From DATJPY01 sp035506135 (GTDB lineage: Bacteria > Myxococcota_A > UBA9160 > PR03), in the NCBI GenBank assembly GCA_035506135.1, contig DATJPY010000060.1, positions 1 through 29,942 of the forward strand: a stretch of DNA of 29,942 nucleotides, given 5' to 3'. The notes under the pieces were generated by a model that did no database searches, was not told where the DNA came from, and saw only the letters and a program-made list of their open reading frames with translations. Every line of letters begins with the position of its first letter. Positions within the stretch are counted from its first letter, which is position 1. Shown here in pieces: positions 16,150 to 23,924 of this stretch. The position numbers were made by a program, and so were the translations under genes.

Positions 16150-17895
16150 CTAGTCGCCGCGGAACCGGCTCCAGTCGATCGCGAGCTTCCGCATCTTCGA
16201 GCGCAGCGTGTAGGGGTTGACGCGCAGCAGGGCCGCCGCCCCGCGCGAGCCCTCGATCCGGCCGCGCGTGCGCTCGAGCGCCGCCTCGATGTGTCTGCGG
16301 ATGGCGTCGTCGAGAGAGACGATCTCTGCGGACGCTCCGTTGGATTGCTGAGCTGCCGCGCGTCCTGATGGACTTCGCTCGGCTTCGCCTCGCTGCGCGC
16401 CGCCTTCGGGCGCTTGCTGAGCTGTGGCACGTCTGTTGACTTCGCTCGCCTTTGGCTCGCTGCGCGCGGCGCCTTCGGCGCCGCTTGCGGGATACTCCAG
16501 GCGATCGTCTTGCTCCGGAGGCCACGGGGAGGCGTGGAGCTCGGGGCGGACCGCGGGGCGCGACGGCGAGGAGGCGCCGAGGCCGAGGGCCGTCGCCACC
16601 TCGAGCGAGCGGCCGTTGCCGAGGATGACCGCGCGCTCGATCACCGAGGCCAGCTCGCGGACGTTGCCGGGCCACGCGTATGCGAGGAGGCGGTTCGCGT
16701 CCTCGGGCGATGGGATGCGCGGAGGCGTCCCGAAGCGCGTCGCCGCGCGCAGCGCGAAGTGCGTGGCGAGCGCGGGAATGTCCTCCGGTCGCTCGCGCAG
16801 CGGCGGCACCTCGATCGGGAACACCGCGATGCGATACCAGAGGTCCTCGCGGAACTGCCGATCGGCGACCATCGCGCGGAGATCCCGATGGGTGGCTGCG
16901 ACGATGCGCACGTCGACGTGCAGCGAGCGCTGCCCGCCGACCCGCTCGAGGCTCCCGTCCTGGAGGACGCGCAGGAGACGCACCTGCGCCTGCAGCGGAA
17001 GCTCGCCGACCTCGTCGAGGAAGAGCGTCCCGCCGTCGGCGCGCTCGAACCAGCCCCTTCGCTGGGAGGCGGCGCCCGTGAAGCTCCCGCGCTCGTGGCC
17101 GAACAGCTCGGAGTCGACCAGACCGCTCGGGATGGCTCCGCAGTTGACCCGGAGGAACGGCCCCGCCGCGCGACGGGATCGCACGTGGATCGCCCGCGCC
17201 ACGACCTCCTTGCCCGAGCCGGTCTCGCCCAGGATGAGCACGGGCACGTCGGAGGGCGCGACCTGTGCGACGCGCTCCATCACCGGCCGGAAGCCCTCCT
17301 CCGCGCCCACGATCGTCTCCTGGAGGTCGTGCCGGCCGAGGCGGGAGAGCAGCGAGCTGCGGTCCGCCTCGGCGGCCGCCTGCTGCGTCGCCAGACGGTG
17401 CAGGCGCCGGTCGTTCTCGAGCGCCGCGGAGAAGGGATCGAGGAGCGCCTGCGCGAGTGCGACGTGCTCGGCGTTGAAGTGACGCGAGCGCTGCGCGACG
17501 AGGAGGAGGACGCCGGCGGGACCCGCCTCGTCCGAGAGCGGCCCCGCGATCACGTCGCCCTCGATCTCGTCGGGCAGGAGGCCGGGGAGCTGCTCGGCGA
17601 GCGTCCGCGCGCGGCGGTGCAGCACGCGACCCGCGCGAGACCAGGCGACGAGCTCCTCGAACTGGTGTGGAAGCAGCTCGCTCCGAGCGGGCTCGGGCGT
17701 GGGCTGCTCGTGAACCGCCACCGCGGCGGCGGTCTCCACGCACGCGCGCGCTGCCTCGAGACGCCGGATCGCGACGAGGTCGACGGGAAGTCGCCGCGCG
17801 AGAAGCGGGGAGGTGCGCGCGAGCGACTCTTCGATCGACAGGTGCTGGCAGCACTCCCGCCAGAGCGCGAGCAACAACGGATGGAATCTCTGCAT
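16150..17895 (-). CDS. sigma-54-dependent enhancer-binding regulator (GAF-AAA+-Fis)
   Basis: A 581-residue transcription activator. Residues 1-170 resemble a GAF sensor. The AAA+ domain has Walker A GETGSGKE (223-230), the sigma-54 contact loop GSFTGA (270-275, normally GAFTGA) and Walker B GGTLFLDEVGEL (288-299). The C-terminus (about 546-575) is a Fis-type helix-turn-helix. Between AAA+ and Fis, residues about 440-525 form an unusually long linker, part of it encoded by two copies of a 69-base repeat kept in frame. GAGGTG precedes the ATG at 17895. The gene is divergent from the porin-sulfate transport operon, with a sigma-54 promoter and dyads between, so it most likely activates that operon. 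It could also act on the convergent RND operon. The inducer is unknown. The C-terminal domain and motifs make the family call secure. Confidence 0.92.
   Translation of the reverse strand: MQRFHPLLLALWRECCQHLSIEESLARTSPLLARRLPVDLVAIRRLEAARACVETAAAVAVHEQPTPEPARSELLPHQFEELVAWSRAGRVLHRRARTLAEQLPGLLPDEIEGDVIAGPLSDEAGPAGVLLLVAQRSRHFNAEHVALAQALLDPFSAALENDRRLHRLATQQAAAEADRSSLLSRLGRHDLQETIVGAEEGFRPVMERVAQVAPSDVPVLILGETGSGKEVVARAIHVRSRRAAGPFLRVNCGAIPSGLVDSELFGHERGSFTGAASQRRGWFERADGGTLFLDEVGELPLQAQVRLLRVLQDGSLERVGGQRSLHVDVRIVAATHRDLRAMVADRQFREDLWYRIAVFPIEVPPLRERPEDIPALATHFALRAATRFGTPPRIPSPEDANRLLAYAWPGNVRELASVIERAVILGNGRSLEVATALGLGASSPSRPAVRPELHASPWPPEQDDRLEYPASGAEGAARSEPKASEVNRRATAQQAPEGGAQRGEAERSPSGRAAAQQSNGASAEIVSLDDAIRRHIEAALERTRGRIEGSRGAAALLRVNPYTLRSKMRKLAIDWSRFRGD
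16345..16484. repeat. imperfect 69-base tandem repeat inside the regulator gene
   Basis: Copy 1 starts at 16345 and copy 2 at 16414; both begin TTGCTGAGCTG and share GACTTCGCTCG, CTCGCTGCGCGC and GCCTTCGG blocks. Small compensating length changes keep the reading frame. Copy 2 ends in a strong hairpin, CGGCGCC-TTC-GGCGCCG. On the coding strand it yields the low-complexity linker containing SEPKASEVN. It looks like an interspersed hairpin repeat that inserted and duplicated in a tolerant linker. Confidence 0.6.
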
Positions 17896-17906
17896 CGCAC
17901 CTCGAC

Positions 17907-17940
17907 CCGTGATAAGAGACGGAACCGTACCAGATCACGG
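17907..17940. promoter_or_regulatory. nested 34-base dyad, probable activator/repressor binding site
   Basis: Outer arms CCGTGAT (17907-17913) and ATCACGG (17934-17940) are perfect inverted repeats. An inner palindrome ACGG-AA-CCGT (17919-17928) has exactly the same centre, 17923.5. That is 11 paired positions per side around one centre. It lies about 125 bases upstream of the predicted sigma-54 start site, a normal enhancer distance, and overlaps the regulator's own promoter. Confidence 0.6.
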
Positions 17941-17951
17941 ACATCCGTCAA
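17924..17951 (-). promoter_or_regulatory. candidate sigma-70 promoter of the regulator gene
   Basis: On the minus strand, TTGACG (17951-17946) and TACGGT (17929-17924) are 16 bases apart, giving a start near 17917 and a leader of about 22 bases. The -10 box lies within the large dyad at 17907-17940, so a protein bound there would repress the gene; autorepression is plausible. Confidence 0.4.
17937..17948. promoter_or_regulatory. second palindrome ACGGA-CA-TCCGT
   Basis: A perfect 5-base dyad with a 2-base core, centred 19 bases from the larger dyad and sharing the ACGG half-site. Two such sites about two helical turns apart are typical of enhancer-binding protein targets. Confidence 0.5.
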
Positions 17952-17981
17952 ATGAAACGGCATGAATCCGCTCAATAAGAC

Positions 17982-17999
17982 GGAATCTGTTGTGATTCC
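17982..17999. promoter_or_regulatory. dyad GGAATC-N6-GATTCC
   Basis: A perfect 6-base inverted repeat with a 6-base spacer, about 58 bases upstream of the predicted sigma-54 start site. It is preceded by AC, so its left side also reads ACGGAA, like the other sites. It may be a third binding site or serve a different factor. Confidence 0.45.
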
Positions 18000-18022
18000 T
18001 CGTCCTGGCGCTCTCCGCCGCA

Positions 18023-18038
18023 CGGCACGCCGTTTGCT
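18023..18038 (+). promoter_or_regulatory. sigma-54 promoter of the porin-sulfate transport operon
   Basis: GGCACG (18024-18029), four bases, then TTTGCT: GG and GC (18036-18037) are exactly ten bases apart and both boxes nearly match the consensus TGGCACG-N4-TTGCW (the leading T is C). Transcription would start near 18049, leaving a leader of about 19 bases that includes the GAAGGGAG ribosome-binding site before ATG 18068. Confidence 0.75.
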
Positions 18039-18067
18039 CTCACGGCTCGGCCCGAAGGGAGCGAGCC

Positions 18068-19471
18068 ATGCGAAACGCGTACCGATCCACCGCGAGCGCC
18101 GGACTGGCGGTCTTCCTGTTGCTCGCCGCGGCGACGCACACGGCGAACGCCGACACCGCGCCGCAGCAGCAGACCGACGACAACCAGGCGCTGCGCGAGC
18201 GCGTGGAGTCGCTCGAGGAGACCGTCTCGCTCCTGAAGCGGCAGATCGAGGTGAGGGACGAGGCGGATGCCAGCAAGGGATCCCAGCCCGTCGTCGGTGC
18301 GGGCCCCGACGGCTTCTTCCTCCAATCCGCCGACAAGGCCTATCAGATCCGCTTCCGGGGCTACGTGCAGGCGGACGCCCGCTTCTTCACGAGCGGCGAC
18401 GTCGCCAACAGCAATCCCACCAACGACTTCTATCTGTACCGCGTGCGCCCGATCGTCGAGGGAACCGTCGCGCAGTACATCGACTTCAAGATCATGCCGG
18501 ACTTCGGACAGGGCAAGACCGTCCTGCAGGACGCCTTCTTCAACGCGCACTACTGGCCGCTCGCGCAGCTCCAGGTCGGCAAGTTCAAGGAGCCGTTCGG
18601 GCTCGAGCGCCTGGAGTCCGCGACGAACCTCACGTTCATCAACCGCGCATTCCCAACCCAGCTCTCTCCGAACCGCGACATCGGAGCGATGCTGTGGGGG
18701 CAGTGGCACGAGGGGCTGCTCACCTATCAGCTCGGCGTGTTCGACGGTGTGGTCGACTACGGCAGCACCGATGCCGACAACAACGACGCCAAGGACTTTG
18801 CCGCGCGCGTGTTCGTCCATCCCTTCCAGAACTCGACCTGGGAGCCTCTGCAGGGCCTCGGCATCGGGTTCGCGACGACGGTCGGCGACGAGAACGGCGC
18901 GACTCCGACCTACCAGACCGAGGGACTCCAGACCTTCTTCAGGTACAACAGCACCGTCCAGCTCAGCGGGGAGCGCTATCGCCTCTCGCCGCAGGCGTAC
19001 TGGTACTGGGGTCCGTTCGGGACGATGTTCGAGTGGGTCGAGTCCTCGAGCGAGATGCGCAACCGGCTCCGCACGGTTCTCACCGACCTGCGGGCCACCA
19101 ACACGGCGTGGCAGATCTCGGCGAGCTACGTGCTCACCGGAGAGAACGCGTCCTACGGCGCCGTCATCCCGCGCGCGGACTTCTCGCCGACGAAGGGGAC
19201 CTGGGGCGCCTACCAGATCGCGGCGCGCTACGGCGAGCTCCACGTCGACGACGCGGTCTTCGACGACGGGTTCGCGAACCTGGCGAACTCTGCCAAGACG
19301 GCGCGCGAGCTCACCGTGGGCCTCAACTGGTACCTGAACCGCTTCCTCAAGTGGCAGCTCAACTTCGGGCACACCTGGTTCGACGGCGGCGCCAACGGCT
19401 CGCAGCCGGGCGCGACCAGCAACCGCGCGGCGGAGAACGTCATCGTGACCCGCTTCCAGATCCAGTACTGA
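18068..19471 (+). CDS. OprO/OprP-type (phosphate-selective porin family) outer-membrane porin
   Basis: A 467-residue exported protein. The signal peptide ends near residue 28 (THTANA before DTA). A short coiled coil follows (ALRERVESLEETVSLLKRQIE, about 40-60), then a 16-strand-type barrel. RFRGYVQADARFF, DFKIMPDFGQGK, VGKFKEPFGLERL and the closing VIVTRFQIQY are typical of the OprO/OprP family, which passes anions across the outer membrane. GAAGGGAG lies six bases before the ATG. The sulfate-binding gene starts nine bases after its stop, so it belongs to the sulfate transport operon, and sulfate or a related oxyanion is the likely cargo; family members named for phosphate or pyrophosphate exist, so specificity is inference. 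Confidence 0.9.
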   Translation: MRNAYRSTASAGLAVFLLLAAATHTANADTAPQQQTDDNQALRERVESLEETVSLLKRQIEVRDEADASKGSQPVVGAGPDGFFLQSADKAYQIRFRGYVQADARFFTSGDVANSNPTNDFYLYRVRPIVEGTVAQYIDFKIMPDFGQGKTVLQDAFFNAHYWPLAQLQVGKFKEPFGLERLESATNLTFINRAFPTQLSPNRDIGAMLWGQWHEGLLTYQLGVFDGVVDYGSTDADNNDAKDFAARVFVHPFQNSTWEPLQGLGIGFATTVGDENGATPTYQTEGLQTFFRYNSTVQLSGERYRLSPQAYWYWGPFGTMFEWVESSSEMRNRLRTVLTDLRATNTAWQISASYVLTGENASYGAVIPRADFSPTKGTWGAYQIAARYGELHVDDAVFDDGFANLANSAKTARELTVGLNWYLNRFLKWQLNFGHTWFDGGANGSQPGATSNRAAENVIVTRFQIQY

Positions 19472-19480
19472 GAGGTGCGC

Positions 19481-20500
19481 ATGCAGCCCCGGATCTTCCT
19501 CCGTCTCGCGCTCCCCCTCGCGGTGCTCGCGGCGCTCGCGTTCGCCTCGCCGGGAGCCGCGCGCGCCGACAAGACGCTGCTGAACGCGTCGTACGACCCG
19601 ACGCGCGAGCTCTACGACGCCTACAACAAGCTCTTCGCGAAGCACTGGCAGGACTCGAAGGGCGAGACGGTCTCGATCAACCAGTCGCACGGCGGCTCCG
19701 GAAAGCAGGCACGCGCGGTGATCGATGGGCTCGACGCCGACGTGGTGACCCTCGCACTCGCCGGCGACGTGAACGCTCTCTTCGAGAAGGGCCAGCTGAT
19801 CCCGAGGACGTGGCAGAAGCGGCTCCCGAACAACTCCTGCCCCTACACGTCGACGATCGTCTTCCTGGTGCGCAAGGGGAATCCGAAGGGCCTGCACGAC
19901 TGGGGTGACCTCGCGCGGCCCGGCGTGGCGGTGATCACGCCCAACCCGAAGACCTCCGGCGGCGCGCGCTGGAACTTCCTGGCGGCGTGGGGCTGGGCGC
20001 TCGACCAGCCGGGCGGCGACGAGGCGAAGGCGCGCGATCTGGTCGGGAAGATCTACAAGAACGCGGTCGTGCTCGACAGCGGGGCGCGCGGCTCCACCAC
20101 CACCTTCGTCGAGCGCGGGATCGGCGACGTGCTGATCGCGTGGGAGAACGAGGCGCTGCTGGCGCTCCAGGCCGAGGGCCGCGACAAGTTCGAGCTGGTG
20201 GTGCCGTCCGAGAGCATCCTCGCGGAGCCGCCCGTCGCGGTGGTCGACACGGTGGCGCGGCGGCACGGGACCACCGAGCTCGCCGAGGCCTACCTGCAGT
20301 TCCTCTACTCGCCGGAGGCGCAGGATCTGATCGCGCGGCACTACTACAGGCCGAGCGACGCGTCCGTGGCACAGAGGTACGCGGAGCAGTTCCCGAAGCT
20401 CAAGCTCTTCTCGATCGACGAGAAGTTCGGCGGCTGGTCGCAGGCGCAGCCCCGCTTCTTCAACGACGGCGGAGTCTTCGACCAGATCTACGGGAAGTGA
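19481..20500 (+). CDS. sbp: periplasmic sulfate/thiosulfate-binding protein
   Basis: A 339-residue ABC-transporter binding protein. The signal peptide ends at AARA before DKTLLNASYDPTRELY, the classical start of mature Sbp/CysP proteins. The ligand-site segments SHGGSGKQARAVIDGLDADVVTLAL and NPKTSGGARWNFLAAWG are characteristic of the sulfate-binding family, as are GSTTTFVERGIGDVLIAWENEA and the C-terminal GGVFDQIYGK. I chose ATG 19481, which has GAGGTG just upstream, over the in-frame GTG at 19475 that forms part of that site. It delivers sulfate (or thiosulfate) to the CysTWA complex encoded directly downstream. Confidence 0.95.
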   Translation: MQPRIFLRLALPLAVLAALAFASPGAARADKTLLNASYDPTRELYDAYNKLFAKHWQDSKGETVSINQSHGGSGKQARAVIDGLDADVVTLALAGDVNALFEKGQLIPRTWQKRLPNNSCPYTSTIVFLVRKGNPKGLHDWGDLARPGVAVITPNPKTSGGARWNFLAAWGWALDQPGGDEAKARDLVGKIYKNAVVLDSGARGSTTTFVERGIGDVLIAWENEALLALQAEGRDKFELVVPSESILAEPPVAVVDTVARRHGTTELAEAYLQFLYSPEAQDLIARHYYRPSDASVAQRYAEQFPKLKLFSIDEKFGGWSQAQPRFFNDGGVFDQIYGK

Positions 20501-20518
20501 GATCGGAGGCGCAGGGAC

Positions 20519-21367
20519 GTGTCGTCGATGCGGCGGAGGCGCTCGGTGCTGCCGGGGTTCGGACTGACGCTCGGCGTCACGCTCGTGTACCTCTCGCTGC
20601 TCGTGCTCCTCCCGCTGGCGGGTCTCTTCCTCCGCTCGGCGTCGCTCAGCGCGGGCGAGTTCTTCTCGGCAGTGGCCTCGCCGCGCGCCCTCGCGGCGTA
20701 CCGGCTCTCGTTCGGCGCCTCGTTCGCCGCGGCGTCGGTGAATGCGGTCATGGGCCTCGTCGTGGCCTGGGTGCTCGTCCGCTACCGCTTCCCGGGGCGC
20801 GGCCTGGCCGACGCGCTGGTCGACCTTCCGTTCGCGCTGCCGACCGCGGTCGCCGGCATCACGCTCACGAGCCTCCTCGCCAAGACCGGCTGGTTAGGGC
20901 GCGTCCTCGAGCCGCTCGGGATCCAGGTCGCCTACACGCCGCTCGGTGTCGCGGTCGCCCTCACCTTCATCGGGCTTCCCTTCGTGGTGCGCACCCTGCA
21001 GCCGGTGCTGCAGGACCTCGATCCCGAGATCGAAGAAGCGGCCGCCAGCCTCGGCGCCAGCCGCTGGCTCACCTTCCGGCGCGTTCTCTTCCCGGGCCTC
21101 TGGCCGGCGCTCGTCACCGGCTTCGCGCTCGCTTTCGCGCGCGCCGTGGGCGAGTACGGCTCCGTGGTGTTCATCTCGGGCAACATGCCCGGACGGACCG
21201 AGATCGCGCCGCTCCTGATCGTCACCAAGCTCGAGCAGTACGACTACGCCGGCGCCACCGCGATCGCGACCACGCTGCTCCTGATCTCGTTCGGGCTGCT
21301 GCTCGGCATCAACGCGCTGCAGCGCTTCGGCAGCCACCGCCTGAGCGGCGCGGGGGAGGCGTCGTGA
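20519..21367 (+). CDS. cysT: sulfate ABC transporter permease CysT
   Basis: A 282-residue inner-membrane permease with about six helices and the ABC permease EAA loop EEAAASLGASRWLTFRRVLFP, which contacts the ATPase. The segments VDLPFALPTAVAGITLT and ARAVGEYGSVVFISGN are typical of the CysT/CysU half of the sulfate channel. GTG 20519 is chosen because GGAGG lies nine bases upstream; ATG at 20528 has no such site. It overlaps cysW by GTGA. Confidence 0.94.
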   Translation: MSSMRRRRSVLPGFGLTLGVTLVYLSLLVLLPLAGLFLRSASLSAGEFFSAVASPRALAAYRLSFGASFAAASVNAVMGLVVAWVLVRYRFPGRGLADALVDLPFALPTAVAGITLTSLLAKTGWLGRVLEPLGIQVAYTPLGVAVALTFIGLPFVVRTLQPVLQDLDPEIEEAAASLGASRWLTFRRVLFPGLWPALVTGFALAFARAVGEYGSVVFISGNMPGRTEIAPLLIVTKLEQYDYAGATAIATTLLLISFGLLLGINALQRFGSHRLSGAGEAS

Positions 21368-22251
21368 GCACGCGCCCGGCCGACTGGACGCTCGCCGCGG
21401 CGCCTGCTCCCCGCGCGCCCGCGTCGAGCGCGCTCGCGGAGCCGCCGTGGCTGCGGCGACTGCTGACGGCGGCCGCGCTCGGCTTCCTCGCACTCTTCCT
21501 CGTGCTCCCGCTCGTCACCGTCTTCGCCGAGGCGTTCTCGAAGGGCGTCGGCGTGTACCTCGATGCCATCTCGGATCCGATCGCGCTCGCCGCGGTCCGC
21601 CTGACGCTGCTGGTCGCTGCGATCTCGGTGCCCGCCAACGCGGCCTTCGGCGTGGCGGCCGCGTGGGCGATCGCCAAGTTCGAGTTCCGCGGGAAGGCGC
21701 TCCTCGTCACGGCGATCGACCTCCCGTTCGCGGTGTCGCCCGTCGTCGCGGGCCTGATCTTCGTGCTCCTCTTCGGCGCGCAGGGGATCTTCGGCCCCTG
21801 GCTCCGGGAGCACGACCTGAAGATCATCTTCGCGGTGCCGGGCATCGTGCTCGCCACGACGTTCATCACGTTCCCGTTCGTGGCGCGCGAGCTGATCCCG
21901 CTGATGCAGGAGCAGGGTTCCGAGGAGGAGGAGGCGGCGCTCTCGCTCGGAGCCAGCGGCTGGCAGACGTTCCGGCGCGTCACGCTGCCCAACATCAGCC
22001 TCGGCCTGCTCTACGGGATCGTGCTGCTGAACGCGCGCGCCATGGGCGAGTTCGGCGCAGTGTCGGTGGTGTCGGGCCACATCCGCGGCGTCACGAACAC
22101 GCTGCCGCTCCACGTCGAGATCCTCTACAACGAGTACCAGAGCGCCGCCGCCTTCGCGGCGGCCTCGCTGCTCGCGCTCCTCGCGCTGCTGACGCTGGTC
22201 CTGAAGCGGATCCTCGAGTGGCGCATGGGCCGGATCGCGCGGGCCGCGTGA
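21364..22251 (+). CDS. cysW: sulfate ABC transporter permease CysW
   Basis: A 295-residue partner permease. The EAA loop is EEEEAALSLGASGWQTFRRVTLP. IDLPFAVSPVVAGLIFVLLFG, ARAMGEFGAVSVVSGHIRG and LPLHVEILYNEY are diagnostic of CysW. The N-terminus carries about 30 extra Ala/Pro-rich residues before the first helix. Start GTG 21364 overlaps the cysT stop (GTGA), so the two halves of the channel are translated together. Confidence 0.95.
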   Translation: MSTRPADWTLAAAPAPRAPASSALAEPPWLRRLLTAAALGFLALFLVLPLVTVFAEAFSKGVGVYLDAISDPIALAAVRLTLLVAAISVPANAAFGVAAAWAIAKFEFRGKALLVTAIDLPFAVSPVVAGLIFVLLFGAQGIFGPWLREHDLKIIFAVPGIVLATTFITFPFVARELIPLMQEQGSEEEEAALSLGASGWQTFRRVTLPNISLGLLYGIVLLNARAMGEFGAVSVVSGHIRGVTNTLPLHVEILYNEYQSAAAFAAASLLALLALLTLVLKRILEWRMGRIARAA

Positions 22252-22286
22252 CCGGTGCGGGCGACGCCGGCGATCGGAGAGCGAGC

Positions 22287-23297
22287 ATGACCATCGAGGC
22301 GCGCGGCCTGAACAAGAGCTTCGGGGGATTCCAGGCGCTCCGCGGCGTCGACCTCGACGTGAAGGAGGGCGAGCTGGTCGCGCTGCTCGGCCCCTCGGGC
22401 TCGGGCAAGACCACGCTGCTGCGCATCCTCTCGGGCCTCGAGTTCCCCGACCAGGGTCGCGTGCTCTTCGACGGCGAGGACGCCACCGAGCGCAGCGCGC
22501 GCGAGCGGCGGGTCGGGTTCGTGTTCCAACACTACGCGCTCTTCCGGCACATGAGCGTGTTCGAGAACGTGGCCTTCGGGCTCCGGGTGCGCGCGCGGCA
22601 CGAGCGGCCGCGCGAGGCGGAGATCCGAGAGCGCGTCTCCGAGCTCCTGCACCTGGTGCAGCTCGGCAACATGGCGGAGCGCCTGCCCTCGCAGCTCTCC
22701 GGCGGACAGCGCCAGCGCGTGGCGCTGGCGCGCGCTCTCGCGGTCCGTCCGCGCATGCTCCTGCTCGACGAGCCCTTCGGCGCGCTCGACTCGCGCGTGC
22801 GCAAGGAGCTGCGGCGCTGGCTGCGCCAGCTCCACGACGAGCTGCACATCACGAGCGTCTTCGTGACCCACGACCAGGAGGAGGCGCTCGAGCTCGCGGA
22901 TCGCGTGGTCGTCATGAACCACGGCGCGATCGAGCAGGTGGGCACCCCCGAGCAGGTCTACCACCAGCCCGCGACCCGCTTCGTCTACGAGTTCATGGGT
23001 GACGTCAACATCTTCCACGAGCGGGTCGAGCCCGCCAAGCCCACCTCCATCTACGTGCGCCCGCACCTGCTCGAGGTGCACCGGGGACCTGCCGGCGCCG
23101 GTGACATCCGCGCCCGCGTGCTGCGCATCCACGCCGCCGGCCCGACCGTGAAGGTCGAGCTGCGCACCGAGCGCGGGGAGCTCGTGCACGCGGAGATCTC
23201 CCAGCACCGGCACGGGGCTCTCGGGCTGCTCCGCGACGACGATGTCTACGTACGGCCTACGCATCCGCATGTCTTCAGCGACGACTACTCGATCTGA
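22287..23297 (+). CDS. cysA: sulfate ABC transporter ATP-binding protein CysA
   Basis: A 336-residue ATPase. Walker A GPSGSGKT (35-42), Q-loop Gln81 (VFQHYALFRHM), signature LSGGQRQR (137-144), Walker B LLLDEP (Asp161, Glu162) and switch His195 (VTHD) are all intact. HYALFRHMSVFENVAFGLRV and FMGDVNIF are hallmarks of CysA proteins. The C-terminal third is a TOBE-type regulatory domain ending in a YVRPTHPHVF segment. ATG 22287 follows cysW by 35 bases with GGAGAGCGAGC upstream. It powers the CysTW channel and ends the operon; no clear terminator hairpin is visible in the 23 bases before the next gene. Confidence 0.95.
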   Translation: MTIEARGLNKSFGGFQALRGVDLDVKEGELVALLGPSGSGKTTLLRILSGLEFPDQGRVLFDGEDATERSARERRVGFVFQHYALFRHMSVFENVAFGLRVRARHERPREAEIRERVSELLHLVQLGNMAERLPSQLSGGQRQRVALARALAVRPRMLLLDEPFGALDSRVRKELRRWLRQLHDELHITSVFVTHDQEEALELADRVVVMNHGAIEQVGTPEQVYHQPATRFVYEFMGDVNIFHERVEPAKPTSIYVRPHLLEVHRGPAGAGDIRARVLRIHAAGPTVKVELRTERGELVHAEISQHRHGALGLLRDDDVYVRPTHPHVFSDDYSI

Positions 23298-23320
23298 GCG
23301 GCGACCTCTATCCTCCGCGC

Positions 23321-23911
23321 ATGCCGTACTACGACGATGGTCTCCGGGTTCGCGAGGCGCGCGCGCGCTACTTCCGCGACAACCAGTTCGGCGAGGACGG
23401 CGGCTACGGCAAGGCCTGGGTGGAGGTCGCGCTGGGCCCCGTCCCCGTCTTCGTGCCCAACACCGCGGCGCGCGTGCGCGCCGTGCGGCTCCACGACCTG
23501 CATCACGTCGCCACCGACTACGGCACCGATCTCGCCGGCGAGGCGGAGATCGCGGCCTGGGAGATCGCGAGCGGCTGCGCCGGCTTCGCCGCGGCCTGGG
23601 TCCTGAACCTCTACGCGCTCGCGATCGGGCTGGTGGTCGCGCGCGAGCGCACCTGGCGCGCCTTCGTTCGCGGCCGGCGAACCGGGAACCTGTATCACCT
23701 GGGCTGGCGCGAGGGCCTGCTCGACGACTCGGTGGGCGCGCTCCGGTCGAAGCTCGGGCTGGAATCGGCTGACGGTTCCGAGCCGACGGCGCGCGACCGC
23801 GCCGGCTTCGCCGCGTGGGCTGGCGCGTCGATCGCGCTGGCGCTCGCGACGCTCGCGCTCCTCGCCGCGCCCTTGGTCCTCGGCGCGCGCGCGCTCCTCG
23901 CCCTGCTCTAG
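23321..23911 (+). CDS. membrane protein with Coq4-type HDxxH-x11-E motif
   Basis: A 196-residue protein with two or more hydrophobic segments (about 84-106 and 165-195). The soluble N-terminal part contains His58-Asp59-x-x-His62, then exactly eleven residues, then Glu74, the metal-binding pattern of Coq4, a protein of ubiquinone biosynthesis. The surrounding AVRLHDLHHVATDYGTDLAGEAEI also resembles Coq4. The rest is not recognisably Coq4, and the C-terminal helices are unlike it. It may be a distant Coq4-like membrane protein acting on quinones or lipids, or an unrelated family that shares the motif. It lies 23 bases after cysA and could be read through from it. ATG 23321 is the first start after cysA. 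Confidence 0.7.
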   Translation: MPYYDDGLRVREARARYFRDNQFGEDGGYGKAWVEVALGPVPVFVPNTAARVRAVRLHDLHHVATDYGTDLAGEAEIAAWEIASGCAGFAAAWVLNLYALAIGLVVARERTWRAFVRGRRTGNLYHLGWREGLLDDSVGALRSKLGLESADGSEPTARDRAGFAAWAGASIALALATLALLAAPLVLGARALLALL

Positions 23912-23924
23912 TCGCGCGCGCTCG

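Noticed and set aside
18044..18067. GGCTCG/CGAGCC inverted repeat around the porin ribosome-binding site, a possible RNA switch
   Set aside because: The predicted sigma-54 start is near 18049, so the left arm would be missing from the transcript. The 6-base stem is also easily met by chance at this GC content.
17972..20341. A 789-codon minus-strand open frame opposite the porin and sbp genes
   Set aside because: Antisense shadow of two clearly recognised genes; no domain or start signal.
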